Shown here: in pieces, positions 36,102 through 46,515 of the stretch
How the letters are laid out: each line of letters starts with the position of its first letter
How positions within the stretch are numbered: the first letter of the stretch is position 1
NCBI RefSeq assembly: GCF_914767665.1
Contig: NC_059504.1
Span: forward strand, 44,299,720-44,363,719
DNA from: Harmonia axyridis
Taxonomy: Eukaryota; Arthropoda; Insecta; Coleoptera; Coccinellidae
Length of the DNA stretch: 64,000 nt
Reading direction: 5' to 3'
Translations under genes and position numbers: made by a program
Notes under the pieces: generated by a model
Seen by the model: the letters and a program-made list of their open reading frames with translations, nothing else
The model's database searches: none
Told to the model about the DNA's origin: nothing

Positions 36102-36250
36102 TTTGTTTTTATGTCACCATAAGAAGAAGGTTTCGTGAAAGGACAAAGTGACAATGTGCCTAAAATAGATATATTCGCAGTGATGGAGTTTTTTTCTTCA
36201 AATCCATCTTATGTCAGTACAGAAATAAAAGGAGTTAAATTTTCAAGTAA
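36102..36250 (+). pseudogene. First exon remnant of a YqaJ/SWIM-type mobile gene
   Basis: The frame EEGFVKGQSDNVPKIDIF, then VMEFFSSNPSYVSTEIKG, resembles the N-terminus of a widespread invertebrate multi-copy protein with SWIM zinc-finger and YqaJ-type nuclease domains. The likely start ATG is followed after two codons by TAA, so the exon is dead as read. It ends at a plausible donor (TTTTCAAGTAAGTA). The rest of the gene is not seen downstream. The family assignment is from memory of similar sequences. Confidence 0.4.
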
Positions 36251-36930
36251 GTATCTACTTTTGAGTTTGCTTCATCATGGTTCAACTTATAACGATGATT
36301 CATTTAAAAAACGTTTCATAAACGGTTTGTAGTTGAGTACTGATTGTTGAAGTATATCAATGACAAAACATATTTATCTGAGGAGTAAAAAGTAAAAAGA
36401 GAAAAAAGTAATTTATATGTATGTATATAGTAAGTTATTTCAGCCATCGTGTAACGAACAAAACACGACACGAACGGCACAAGTGATTGTACACCAATGA
36501 ATTCGTAAGCACTCTGCGAATAACAGTCGTCTAGTGTGTGACGTCACGACACTATGAAATTATTCTTCCAAGCGCAACTTCAAAGTCCCATATCTTTTTC
36601 ATTTCTAGAGATATTTCAATGATTCTTCCACATTTTTGTTTCATTTTACTTAAATTTTTAGAATTAATCCTTAACAAAAAAATGAAAAATAGTCCATTGT
36701 AATTAGATAAGTGCGTGGAACTGATTCATTGTTTTCATTAAGTAGTTAAGCGCATCTTGTAAAGTGTAAATTGTGTTATTGTATATTATAGACTTACTTC
36801 AGTGAATAGTATGGAAAATCTTATGGTCCTTCGAAATACAAAACCCAGTACAGTCCAATTTATGTATGGATGTTCTACATCTAATAGTTACAATTGCCTT
36901 AAATATATTTGTCACCCTTCAATGCCTTCT
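36251..36930. other. Unassigned intronic sequence
   Basis: GTGACGTCAC occurs at 36538-36547 and also at 35989-35998, bracketing the YqaJ-like exon. Nothing else is recognised. Confidence 0.3.
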
Positions 36931-37400
36931 AAGAGTATTTCGATTATTACTGCCACGACGAAAAGGACCCATACTGTTCGTTAAATCTATGTGAGTGGAA
37001 TTCAACGCTCTGCCATAAAAACGATTCAAATAAAATTTCACGAGACCGCGGGCTTCCAAACGTTTACAACAACGTCGTTGGGGGAGACGGTAAGATTACG
37101 AAACTGCATAATACACTCGAGAATATCTCCGTTGAAAAGCTCGCGATATACCGTCGAATAAACAGAAGGATATTCCACAGGTATCGCCTCAGTTTCCTAC
37201 AAGACTACTGTAGCCTCCACGTCACGTTCAGAGCAGTCGGACGGCTTACTCCTCGAACGTCTTGCCGTCGAGTCGATGGCGTCGTGATTCCAATTTAAAA
37301 TTTGAACACGAAGACGAGAAATCTGGCGAGAAATATCCGAACGTCTGGAAGAAGTGTGCCAGCAATTAGAATATATAGACGGCCGTGAAATCCAACGAGG
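36931..37400. other. GC-rich island, open on both strands
   Basis: On the plus strand about 120 codons are stop-free, from YFDYYCHDEKDPYCS to a stop at about 37300. On the minus strand 37198-37043 reads ETEAIPVEYPSVYSTVYREL and on, with a purine-rich first codon position, after an AG at 37199-37200. Neither frame matches the phase needed between exons 4 and 5. It could be an alternative exon, a separate gene or regulatory DNA. Confidence 0.3.
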
Positions 37401-37473
37401 TCCGTTTGGACTCCTACTCAGAAAAGAATGTTATGAAACACGTGGATATGATATTCCAGTGGCCCGAATTTAC

Positions 37474-37608
37474 GGTGTGAACGTTCTGAGATTTCGTCTT
37501 CTTTGTAATTGTGATTGAAGTAGTTTTTCAGTTTGGGCTTCGAAGGGGCGGGAATGTGCCGGAGCGAGTAATTTGGCGCCTGAAGCATAAAATTTTTCGG
37601 TGCCTCTG
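37474..37608 (-). CDS. Exon 4 of the long minus-strand gene
   Basis: The acceptor is very strong (GATTCTTTTTCAG) and the donor ACACC|GTAAAT is moderate. With the two bases carried from exon 3 it completes a Tyr codon and reads RGTEKFYASGAKLLAPAHSR, then a Gln/Arg-rich helical stretch (EAQTEKLLQSQLQRRRN) and LRTFTP. The frame meets a stop directly after the donor, which supports the exon end. Another frame is open through this exon but does not fit exon 3. The product segment is not recognised. Confidence 0.6.
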
Positions 37609-38319
37609 CTGAAAAAGAATCAATAACAACATGAACTCCCTCGTAACAACCTTGAATTGTTTTCAAGAATCAAGGATGAAATATGAAAAGGCGACCAGCA
37701 AACTGGGCCAAATTGCCGCCCCTCAAATAGAGGCGCCTGAAACGGTCGCTGTTTCACCCCTAACGCCTGCCCAGGGCGAGAGTATTATCTTGTATTATAA
37801 ATAATAATGCCCAAGTAGGAAGTTGTTTATTGAATAAAAAGAGGGCTGTTTTTTGCTAGTTCATTTTTTAGGTAACTAGTTTCGCTCAAAAACGTCCGAC
37901 CATCATCAGACCAGTCCCACTGAACTCTCATACAAAATTCTAATCTCATACAAAATTTTTATCTTCTAAAATGGCTTTCAGAAGTCGATTAAGCAGAAGC
38001 AAGGTGATAAAATCAATATCAATTGGGAAAACTAACCCAAGGGCACAATATTCACTTAAGTGTTAAATTAATTATGAACTATGTGAGGAGTACAGACCAG
38101 ATTAAATGCATTTGTATATTTACATATACAAACTTGTTTCTGTAGATATTATATTCAAGGAAATATCGGAAGATGGACGTTTCTATCTCCTTGTTTTATC
38201 TTATATTAGTCGATTGATTTCAATCTAATGAGAGCTTTTTTGAGAGCTTGAGAACTTCAAATAATATTGAAAATCAGAAACATTGTTGATTGATTTTTTT
38301 CATTAATACAATCTGGCAT
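37609..38319. other. Intron 3 part; possible Penelope-like end
   Basis: Around 37850-37930 the minus strand reads GGTCTGATGATGGTCGGACG followed by GAGCGAAACTAG, a pattern common in 3' parts of Penelope-like elements. No protein motif accompanies it. Confidence 0.3.
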
Positions 38320-39378
38320 ATATGTGTACTACTTTGCTTCTCCCGTTTTTCAATAGAAGGCTGTAGCGGTAAGTGGCAGTCGGAAATAAATAGATCTTAG
38401 ATGTCATAAAATAAGTTTAGGTATTTGTAAACATAATGTCATCGAAATAATAGTCGATTTGTGTCTGCATAATTATTCTCCATTGAACATGTCAGCTTAC
38501 AAGCCAAATTCCGCTTCAATATGAAGAAATCTGCGGCTGGGGCACATCGAATGCTCTCAAATACCTATGGTGAGGCCGCTATTAGTAGAAGAACGTGCCG
38601 AGGGTGGTTTCAAAGCTTCAAGAACGGTGATTTTGACGTCAAAGAACAGCATGGCGGTGAAAGAGAGAAGGTTTTCGGAGATACAGAATTGGAGGCATTA
38701 CTTAATCAAGACTCGTGTCAAACGTAACAATAATTGGTTCATTGGGAGTGACGCAACAAGCCATTCCAAAAAAACCTTGAAGTCATGAGAATGATTCAGA
38801 AACAAGGTACTTGGGTGCCGTACGAGTTGAAGCCGAGAGATGTTGAACGGCATTCATTTTCTTGTGAACAGCTGCTTGCGAGGCAAAGACGGAAGGGATT
38901 TCTGCATCGTATTAGGACTGGAGAAGAACGAAAAATGAGTTCATTACTATAATCCCAAGCCCAGAAAATCATGAGGATATCCCGGCCTTGCTTCCACGTC
39001 GACGGCCAAACCAAATATCCATGGTTCCATCAAGGTCATGCAAAGTATTTGGTGTGACCAGGTCGGCGAAGTGTATTATGAGTTGTTAAAACTGACTAAA
39101 CAATCACAAGCGATCGTTATCGAACTCAATTAATGCGTTTTAGCCGAGCATTGAAAGACAAATGACCTCAATGCAACGAGAGACATGATAAAGTGATTTT
39201 GCAGCATGACAATACTCGATTCCATGTAGCGAAAAGGGTCAAGACATATTTGGAAATGTCGAAAATGGAAGTCTTACCCCACCCACCGTATTCTACAGTC
39301 TTTGCTTCCTCGGCTCACGGCCTGGCTGACTTATGCCACTTACTTATGGATTCTTATGAAGAAGTAAAAAATTGGATG
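38320..39378 (+). mobile_element. Mauritiana-type mariner, 3'-truncated
   Basis: A degraded left terminus (ATGTGTACTACTTTGCTTC) precedes the usual leader. The transposase start near 38489 has a 30-bp deletion. KKSAAGAHRMLSNTYGEAAI and the helix-turn-helix region follow, then frameshifted remains. The second catalytic block is intact in part (LQHDNTRFHVAKRV). The last recognisable codons are YEEVKNWM, so the terminal 100 bp or so is missing. Confidence 0.8.
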
Positions 39379-39930
39379 TAATTGATATTACTGATTATGT
39401 GAGGACACTACTTATTTCTAGAAAACATACTCCACTGTTAACCAAAAGTATACAAATCGATCCACCCCAAGTTTTATGCGAATAGTTCGAAAAGAAAGGG
39501 AGAATCCTTAGTAATTTACTTAGGGGAAGTGAGTCGTCCCGGTCAGTGAACTCATGGCTTTATCTGAGGCCTTCACCCAACTTTACATGATTAAAAAAAT
39601 CGGTAAAAGTCCTGCCGAGCAGTCAGGATCTTCTACGTGTTTGTTCGTCTTCCTGTTTACGAGAGTTCCACTCTGAAAATTTCATTTTCTACATAAACCA
39701 AACAGCGGTTGCCCATTCAGATCTCTATAGAAGTTGACTCGCTCATAAATAAGGCAAAATTTTCACACATGACTGGAATATTAGGATAAGAATTTCAAAA
39801 AAATCGTCCTGTAAATTCTGAGATATTATTAGGAAGATTGGATGGACTATTGTTCCATGTTATTCCTTACAGTTTTGGCGTTTTGCAGATAGATATCGAA
39901 TCATTATAATTTTTTTAATGATAATTTATA
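39379..39930. other. Unassigned intronic sequence
   Basis: No gene or repeat boundary recognised. Confidence 0.35.
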
Positions 39931-40594
39931 TACAGGGTGGCCATTTGAAAACGAAACAGACGAGATTACAGACGAAATAAAGTTTTTCGATAGAAATGCT
40001 CGGACAGGTCGATTTCTGTTTCGAGGGGGACAACTTAAGATGTAGGTTACGGACGCATAGCGCTTCAACCCTTGCTGCTACAACCCCCACCCCCAATTTT
40101 TGAATAGGGAAGATGGGGTGAGTGATACCTGAATTTAAAGGTATTTTTATACTGATTTCAGCACAGTAATTGTTTTTTCATTTTATGCATTAGTTCTCGA
40201 AATATTCTTAACTAAATATTTGAAAATGAAGTGGTGTTTTCATGGCACTTGTAGTGTTTTGTGAAAAATCGACATTTTGAGCTTCAAAACAACCATGACT
40301 GTGGCTTCCTTCCTAACTAACTAACGCATGAATATTTCGAGAACTAATGCATAAAATGAAAAATCAATTACTGTATAAAAATACCTTTAAATTGAGGTAT
40401 CACTCACCCCATCTTCCCTATTCAAAAATTGGGGGTGGGGGTTGTAGCAGCAAGGGTTGAAGCGCTATGCGTCCGTAACCTACATCTTAAGTTGTCCCCC
40501 TCGAAACAGAAATCGACCTGTCCGAGCATTTCTATCGAAAAACTTTATTTCGTCTGTAATCTCGTCTGTTTCGTTTTCAAATGGCCACCCTGTA
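39931..40594. mobile_element. Foldback MITE with nearly identical arms
   Basis: The ends are TACAGGGTGGCCATTTGAAA and its complement. The arms of about 275 bp (to about 40205 and from about 40331) are almost identical by eye, including a C-rich block CAACCCCCACCCCCAATTT. A loop of about 125 bp separates them. The high arm identity implies a recent origin or gene conversion. A 96-codon open frame at its right end is an artefact. Confidence 0.9.
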
Positions 40595-42039
40595 TACCAA
40601 TGTACTATTTGTCGAAAAATGAACTTGTAACTCACAAAACGCTAGTATATCAAAAAGAAGAAAGAACAAAATTTTTCAAAAATTCAACAAAACTGCTGCC
40701 TAATAAATCTGATGAATAAATTGTCATAAGGATTCAGGTATGTTTTAATATTTTCTCTTCACAGTTTACAGTTGAGAAACTACTAAACTTCAAACCAGCA
40801 CATCTGACTTAGACTTCAGACCTCACCAAAATTAAACGATAAATGATAATACTCTGATATTGTTCAAAGAGGTAATATTCCACCAAGGAAGATTACAGAT
40901 TGTATCTTCTACTCTTGTACGAAACGAATATGCAAATCATTATTTGATGATTTGAACAACAATTTTCGAGAATTAATTATATCTTTTGTTTGATATTGAC
41001 TAATAAATATTTGATTAATCCAAATTATAAAGGTCAAAGGAGTCTACATGATAAAGGTATATTCAATATGAATATAGAGTTGATACAGTGCTTTATAAAC
41101 CCTTCACTTGTATTTAACTGCCTAGAAATACAATTTAATTTCAACTTTTCTCATTCAACAAAACAGCTTATAACAAAAAAAAAATTGACATCAAGGCTGA
41201 TGTCTACGTTCTAGAATGTTTGTATTTTTGTATCCAATTTTTCTTCTCCAGATAGATCAATTCGATATAAAATGAAAAATTTTTAGTTTCAAATATGCGG
41301 TGTTTATAATACAACTTATCCTGCATTAGTAAAATGATTGAGCGTTGAGCAGAGATTGAAAACTCTGTGTCACGGTGCGAAAGCTTTTTTTCAACTGTTT
41401 TTGAAATTATTTTCGCTTTTATCTGTGAAATTAGAACAAAATGAGCGAATTTTCAAAATTTTATTTTATCTCGAGTCATTGTACCAGTTTAATAAATGAG
41501 TGAAGTGAAATCTAAGTAATTTTTCATATCCAATTTCAACCCAAAGACTGACTACTCCAACCAATATTTGAACTGGGACTTTTTTGAGCAGCTAACATAA
41601 TGATTTCATGATCTAGGAAATGTTTCTATTTAAGTTCATGAAGAAACAAATACACTTATAATTCATAAAACAAAACTTTTTGAATAACATCAAATTTCGT
41701 CAAACTCAGTTACCTTATGACAGAAATAAATTCTCAAAATCTTATAAGATAAATATATGAGAATAATCAGTATTGCAAGTCCTTAAATCTACACTCATTC
41801 ACGAGAATATTATTCACATTGTAAATAAATGCTCAGTTTATCACCTAAACAAAGCTTATTGATGCTCCCCTTTTTTCTAAAATTCAACAAAGACTCCATC
41901 TCGGTAAACGAATTTCTTTCGAGAAACAGTAGGACCTAAAAAAAGCAGTTATGATAATTTAGTCATGGAGAATGATTGTAATCCTCGCGAACAAAAAGTA
42001 AGACATTTCTGGGAACTAATAACCTCCATTCATTTTTAT
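40595..42039. other. Unassigned intronic sequence
   Basis: AT-rich, nothing recognised. Confidence 0.35.
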
Positions 42040-42300
42040 TTTTCCTCGCAGAAACCTCCGGATAGCATTTTCTACTCTGGCTCTTCATGCCAACTCCAGA
42101 ATTGAGGAACTCGGAGCAATTCAAATCGATCTACGGCATTCATCACTTAACTGCTGTAGGCGCGTGATCGGAATATCTTTCAGCATCCTGATGCTGGAGC
42201 CGAGAACAGAATAGAATCGTTGGAACGAGTAACGCGGAACCGATGACGAGAAGAGAAGCCACAAATTTTGGCTACGCATTGTCCATTAAATGGTCGAATA
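42040..42300. other. GC-richer block, unclear role
   Basis: On the plus strand an acceptor-like TTTTTCCTCGCAG is followed by 17 open codons (KPPDSIFYSGSSCQLQN) and a stop. Nothing else supports a plus-strand gene here. It may be regulatory DNA within intron 3. Confidence 0.2.
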
Positions 42301-42388
42301 ATTGAGGTATCGGAAAGATTTGACGGGGATTTATGAAGATTTATTACCAATCAGTAATATACTGGAATTCAGCGAAGTAATTATTATA

Positions 42389-43093
42389 CACTGCGCAAAA
42401 TAATTAACGCACTTTATGGAAATCTCAAATTTATTCTACAACTGAAGGTGTTCTCAATGATAATTATTTTCATCAGAATTATGCATGCATATGTTATCCA
42501 CTTTCAACGTTTTTCTTCAATAGAGATGTTTTTTCCCAGCAGGAATAAAAAAAGATGAGATTATCAGATTTTGAATGTATTGGCTCCATTCTGAAATCAG
42601 TTGTTCTCGATCAATTCTAGTGATCAATAGTTTTTCTTTCGTTTGATTTTCTACAGTCGATCGCTATGCAACGCGAAACATGCAATTTGACTCAAGAGGA
42701 ATGTGCCCAAGCGGTAATTTTGCGAGAAGAAGGGTGGACATACACAAGAATTGCAGAAAGGTTTGGAGTTTCCCATACAAGTGTGTCCAGAATGTTGCAG
42801 CGATTCAGGGAGACAGGTATGAGTGTGAAAAATCAAACGAAAGAAAAACTATTGATCACTAGAATTGATGAAGAACAACTGATTTCAGAATGGAGCCAAT
42901 ACATTCAAAATCTGATAATCGCATCTTTTTTTATTCCTGCTGGGAAAAAACATCTGTATTGAAGAAAAACATTGAAAGTGGATAACATATTATGCATCTA
43001 TAATTCTGATAAAAATAATTATCTTTGAGAACACCTTCAGTTGTAGAATAAATTTGAGATTTCCATAATGTGCGTTAATTCTTTTGCGCAGTG
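42389..43093 (+). mobile_element. Tc1-like element with long inverted repeats
   Basis: The ends CACTGCGCAAAA and TTTTGCGCAGTG are flanked by TA on both sides. The inverted repeats extend about 260 bp (42389-42650 and about 42830-43093). Only a DNA-binding reading frame lies in the centre, so the catalytic part is deleted. Confidence 0.85.
42666..42962 (+). CDS. Tc1-type helix-turn-helix peptide, no catalytic domain
   Basis: The open frame of 98 codons starts MQRETCNLTQEECAQAVILR and contains a paired-like helix-turn-helix, with RIAERFGVSHTSVSRMLQRF as the second helix pair (about residues 30-50). It then runs into the right inverted repeat, where the remaining 45 or so residues are read from non-coding sequence. 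No catalytic D/E motif exists. The frame is uninterrupted, unlike every other transposase here. If expressed it could bind element ends without cutting. Confidence 0.6.
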   Translation: MQRETCNLTQEECAQAVILREEGWTYTRIAERFGVSHTSVSRMLQRFRETGMSVKNQTKEKLLITRIDEEQLISEWSQYIQNLIIASFFIPAGKKHLY

Positions 43094-43639
43094 TAAATGC
43101 GCTTAATCATCTTCTGTCTACGTGATACAAATATTTGATTGACAAAACTGTAGAAATCTACGGATTTAGAATTGGAATATAGTCAGAGTGCAGATTAAGG
43201 TCGATCCAATTAGTGATTTGAATGAAATATATGCCACACTGCGACATGTGACCAATATTCAGAGAATACATGATGTCGACACTTCTTCACTAATTCTCAT
43301 TAAATTTTGTGTCCAAAATCCCTGCCTAGAAATGTCATCTATGTGACTATTCAACTCGGTGAACGGCAGTGTTGCTAGAATCGATTTTCCATATCTGATA
43401 TCAGAGAGAACATTTCGACCAATTCATAAATGATTACATAAATTCCGCTGTGATTTCAAATTGAATCCAATTGAATTACTTCCTAGAAAATGAATAAGAA
43501 TTTGAACCAACTTCGAAATCTACATATTGAGCATTGTGATGGTGGATACGTTGAAAAGCTCTATTTGATTACTTCAACTAAAATATTTGGTATCAATACG
43601 ATTCCATTCTTACTATAGATTTTAGACTTTATATAACTG
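43094..43639. other. Unassigned intronic sequence
   Basis: No gene or repeat border recognised. Confidence 0.35.
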
Positions 43640-43800
43640 GTGTTTTTTAGCTGAATGAGAAGTTTCGATTGTTGTTGTCTATGGTTTTACAGTTGAGAAT
43701 GTCAAACTGTGTTGACATTTCTGTTCAGTAAGATTTGACAATTAGTCCTGAATCGTTTAACGCCAGAATAAATCTGTTTTACGTAAGCAGCTTGGCTCAC
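43640..43800 (+). mobile_element. 5' fragment of the second mariner-like lineage
   Basis: The segment with CAGTTGAGAATGTCAAACTG and GTTGACATTTCTGTT matches, in inverse, the 5' side of the remnant at 18280-18960. A GGTGTTTTTTAGCTGAATG start resembles a mariner-like terminus. No coding part remains. Confidence 0.5.
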
Positions 43801-43896
43801 GTGCCTAGAAAATACAACTCGTGCGAAAATTTGAGGTCTTATAACCATCGTTCACGTTGCATTCTGCTGATTGGACTATATGCGGGAAATCATTTA

Positions 43897-44049
43897 TATA
43901 GGCAAAAAAAATTTCTTTTTCCGAAATTCGAAGCTTTATTGTAAAAAAACTGGTTATACATTTATGATTCAGAATATTTTCCAACGCTCGCCACTACTTT
44001 CTCCCATTTTTCTGACAGCGTAAGAATCCCGCGTTGAAAAAACAATGTT
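43897..44049 (-). mobile_element. Mariner 3'-end fragment (mauritiana type)
   Basis: On the minus strand this is the terminal 150 bp of the mariners at 26677 and 32215, including the last codons, AATAAAGCTTCGAATTTCGG and the right terminus. It is adjacent to the fragment of another element at 43640. Confidence 0.7.
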
Positions 44050-44604
44050 CCAAAATTCTTACAAAATCGTTTGTAATTTTCAGTATATATATTTTAATCG
44101 ACAACAATCGTTTGAAGTTCAAAAAGAATTTGGTTCAAAATATGAACGAAATATTCAGATTGGAATTAATTCATCTCAATTAGCATTGAATAATCGCTAA
44201 ACTGTAAAAAAAGTTTAAATATTGAAAAAGTTCTATACACTTCAGTTTTCTTGCATTTCCTCAATATTGTTGAGCAGTATAACTACTTGGCACAGCTGTT
44301 AAGGTTTGAAATCGTGATTAAAAGGTAGCAGATGATCCGAAATTTCCAATTTTCGTTTGTATTCAATGCAGTGGATATTTTATATCTAAACAAAACGTGT
44401 GATATGGTATTGTCACGTTGTGTTAGTTAGTTAGTCTTTCCGAAACTTCATTCTGTCTCATACCCAAATTCAAGCAATTTTTTTTTTATTTGTACTTTGT
44501 TCATTCATTTTACAGGATGTATCATAAGTAATTGGAAATATTCTATCAATAGCATCTTCTGAATGTAATTTGTGAAGATTTAACCTGAGATACATCAGGG
44601 TGCT
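44050..44604. other. Unassigned intronic sequence
   Basis: AT-rich, nothing recognised. Confidence 0.3.
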
Positions 44605-45275
44605 CTATTTCAAAATTTGAAAAATTTTGTGCCAGGTACACTAAAAAGATTACTACCTTCATATTATTAGACAGGAGGTACAAATCCTACTAAATTATGT
44701 GAAATAAACATTTTGGGCTACTAACACAGGCGTACGATTGGGATAAGTAGCTGGTTGATCTTTCCTCAATTCTACGCCTCTGCCGGACTTGCAATTTCAT
44801 CATGATATTTCTCCGTAAATATTGTACTCTTTATTCAAGGCGATAAAGTCACTATTTCTTGGGATATATCAAGTTAAACATGAGACAGCACGATAATTTT
44901 GATATTTTATTTGATAATTTGATATGAGCGAGTATTGATTATTTCGGTGTTTTGGATCATTATAGATTGCAGTTATTACGCAAATTGAATAATGCTGTAG
45001 TTTCGAGCTAAACTTGAAATATAGTGACTTTATCATTATGAAGAGTAGGTATATTTACGTAGAAAGTGTTGAAGAATCGAAAAATTCTGATAAAATTGCA
45101 ATTCTTTCAGTGGTGTAGAATAAGGGGAGGATCAGCTAGTCACTTGCCCCCATCGTAGGTTTATTCAAAATAATTTAGTGAAGTTTATAGAACCCACACT
45201 TCCTGCCGAATATGAAAATTAAGTCAAAAAGATTTAGTGCACCAGTCACAGTAAATTAATTTACAAATTTTGAAA
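44605..45275. mobile_element. Foldback element, diverged arms
   Basis: Left sequence 44605-44880 and right sequence about 45000-45275 are imperfect inverted repeats. Paired blocks include GATAAAGTCACTAT with ATAGTGACTTTATC, and TTTCAAAATTTG with CAAATTTTGAAA. Exact ends and target duplication are uncertain. Confidence 0.6.
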
Positions 45276-45831
45276 TTCTCAAACGAAAGAACATTTCATT
45301 TTGTTGATTTCGGTTTTATCAGAATATCTTTGTTTCAAGATTCTATAGTTGAAATATTTACAACAATTTATGATACAACCAGTAGAACCTGACTCATCTT
45401 TGGTTGCTTCTTCGATGGGACGCAAAATGTGTCTATCAAAAGTGTCTTCTAATGTAAATTCACTATTTCTGGATAATTCCTATTTTCAATTGAAATACCT
45501 ACTCAAAATTTCATTCCGTGTCTAGGTTAAGGATGAATTTATAAACTGTGTGATATTTATATTGATTCACCTGATTGATTAAAGATCAGTACATCAGTAC
45601 ATGCGTTATCTTCGTTTTGTTTGACCGAGTGTAGATTTTCAATAAATTTCTATATGAATAGAGCGCATTTCAACAATGAATTACCCTTGTCTTAATAAAT
45701 TAACGTTTTTCGAAGCTCTTCAAGAAGTTCCAGGATTCCTTTACCGAATATAATTGAATGGAACTAAAATATCATGGTAATTCAATTCGAAATAAAACAT
45801 AATTCACTATTAACGGGGTTTATATACTTAC

Positions 45832-45931
45832 TATTTCTGCAGAATCTGGGTTTCTGACGAATTTTCTGCATTCTCTTGATAAACGTTAGGCAGATATGGC
45901 AATGAGACTCCTACACTAGATTCTGTACAAT
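45832..45931 (-). CDS. Exon 3 of the long minus-strand gene
   Basis: The acceptor CCTTTTTCAG and the donor AAATA|GTAAGT are both canonical. Two bases complete an Asp codon with the last base of exon 2, then 32 codons read CTESSVGVSLPYLPNVYQEN and on to ILQK. The other two frames stop within 25 bases. It ends with two bases of a Tyr codon completed by exon 4. The short, acidic, Ser-rich segment has no recognised domain. Confidence 0.8.
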
Positions 45932-46448
45932 CTGAAAAAGGATCAAAAAAAATTGTGAGAAACGAGCAGTCGAAGAGTAATGCTCAGAATAGATCATATC
46001 AGGCCGACAGTCTAAACTTTAAGTGAATTAGCTAACTTTCTATGAAGAAGTACAACCAAAGGGAGAATCCTGAAGTTATGAATAAAAAGAATATTTGACT
46101 TCCTTTTTGTGATAATTAAAAAACCAGAAGTAGAAAATTGTTTTGATTCATAATTTCATGATGAACTCCCGTGAAATTAAGACCGAAAGAATTGAATATA
46201 GAAATTATCCTATGATATTCTTCGGCATTTATAAATAATATGCCATAAAATAGATATTTGAGAAAATTGTTTCAATGATTCATGATTGCTTCAGTATGTT
46301 ATTAAAAGTGCTAGATAATGAAAACTCGAAAGCAAGGATCAGTGGAGTACGTAAGTACACATCTTCTGATAATTTCTAATTATCCTAACACTCTGATCGT
46401 ATGCCATTTTGGTATCAATTTTTGGTGTTGCATGAATTCTTTACTCAC

Positions 46449-46515
46449 CTAATTCTATTGGATCAGTGCAAGAGGTACCTCTCTCGAAAAATGGTTTTCT
46501 ACACTTCTGTGTACC
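46449..46515 (-). CDS. Exon 2 of the long minus-strand gene
   Basis: The acceptor TTTTTTTTTCAG and the donor AATTAG|GTGAGT are strong. The 67 bp give 22 codons, GTQKCRKPFFERGTSCTDPI and EL, and one extra base. The phase fits exon 1 (phase 0) and exon 3. The intron to exon 3 is only 517 bp. Confidence 0.8.

Noticed and set aside
36931..37300. Cys-rich plus-strand peptide YFDYYCHDEKDPYCS as an extracellular domain
   Set aside because: Cysteine spacing does not repeat, no second exon was found, and the minus strand is equally open. It was kept only as an unexplained island.
37418..37666. An 82-codon minus-strand frame starting MKTIQGCYEG
   Set aside because: Its first part lies upstream of the strong acceptor at 37609, and its frame through the exon does not match the phase left by exon 3. 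The alternative frame was used for exon 4.
40429..40719. A 96-codon open frame
   Set aside because: Most of it lies in the right arm of the foldback at 39931-40594, so it is read from non-coding inverted repeat.
42666..43093. Idea that the 42-kb element encodes a full transposase
   Set aside because: The central unique part is only about 180 bp and no catalytic D or E motif is present in any frame.
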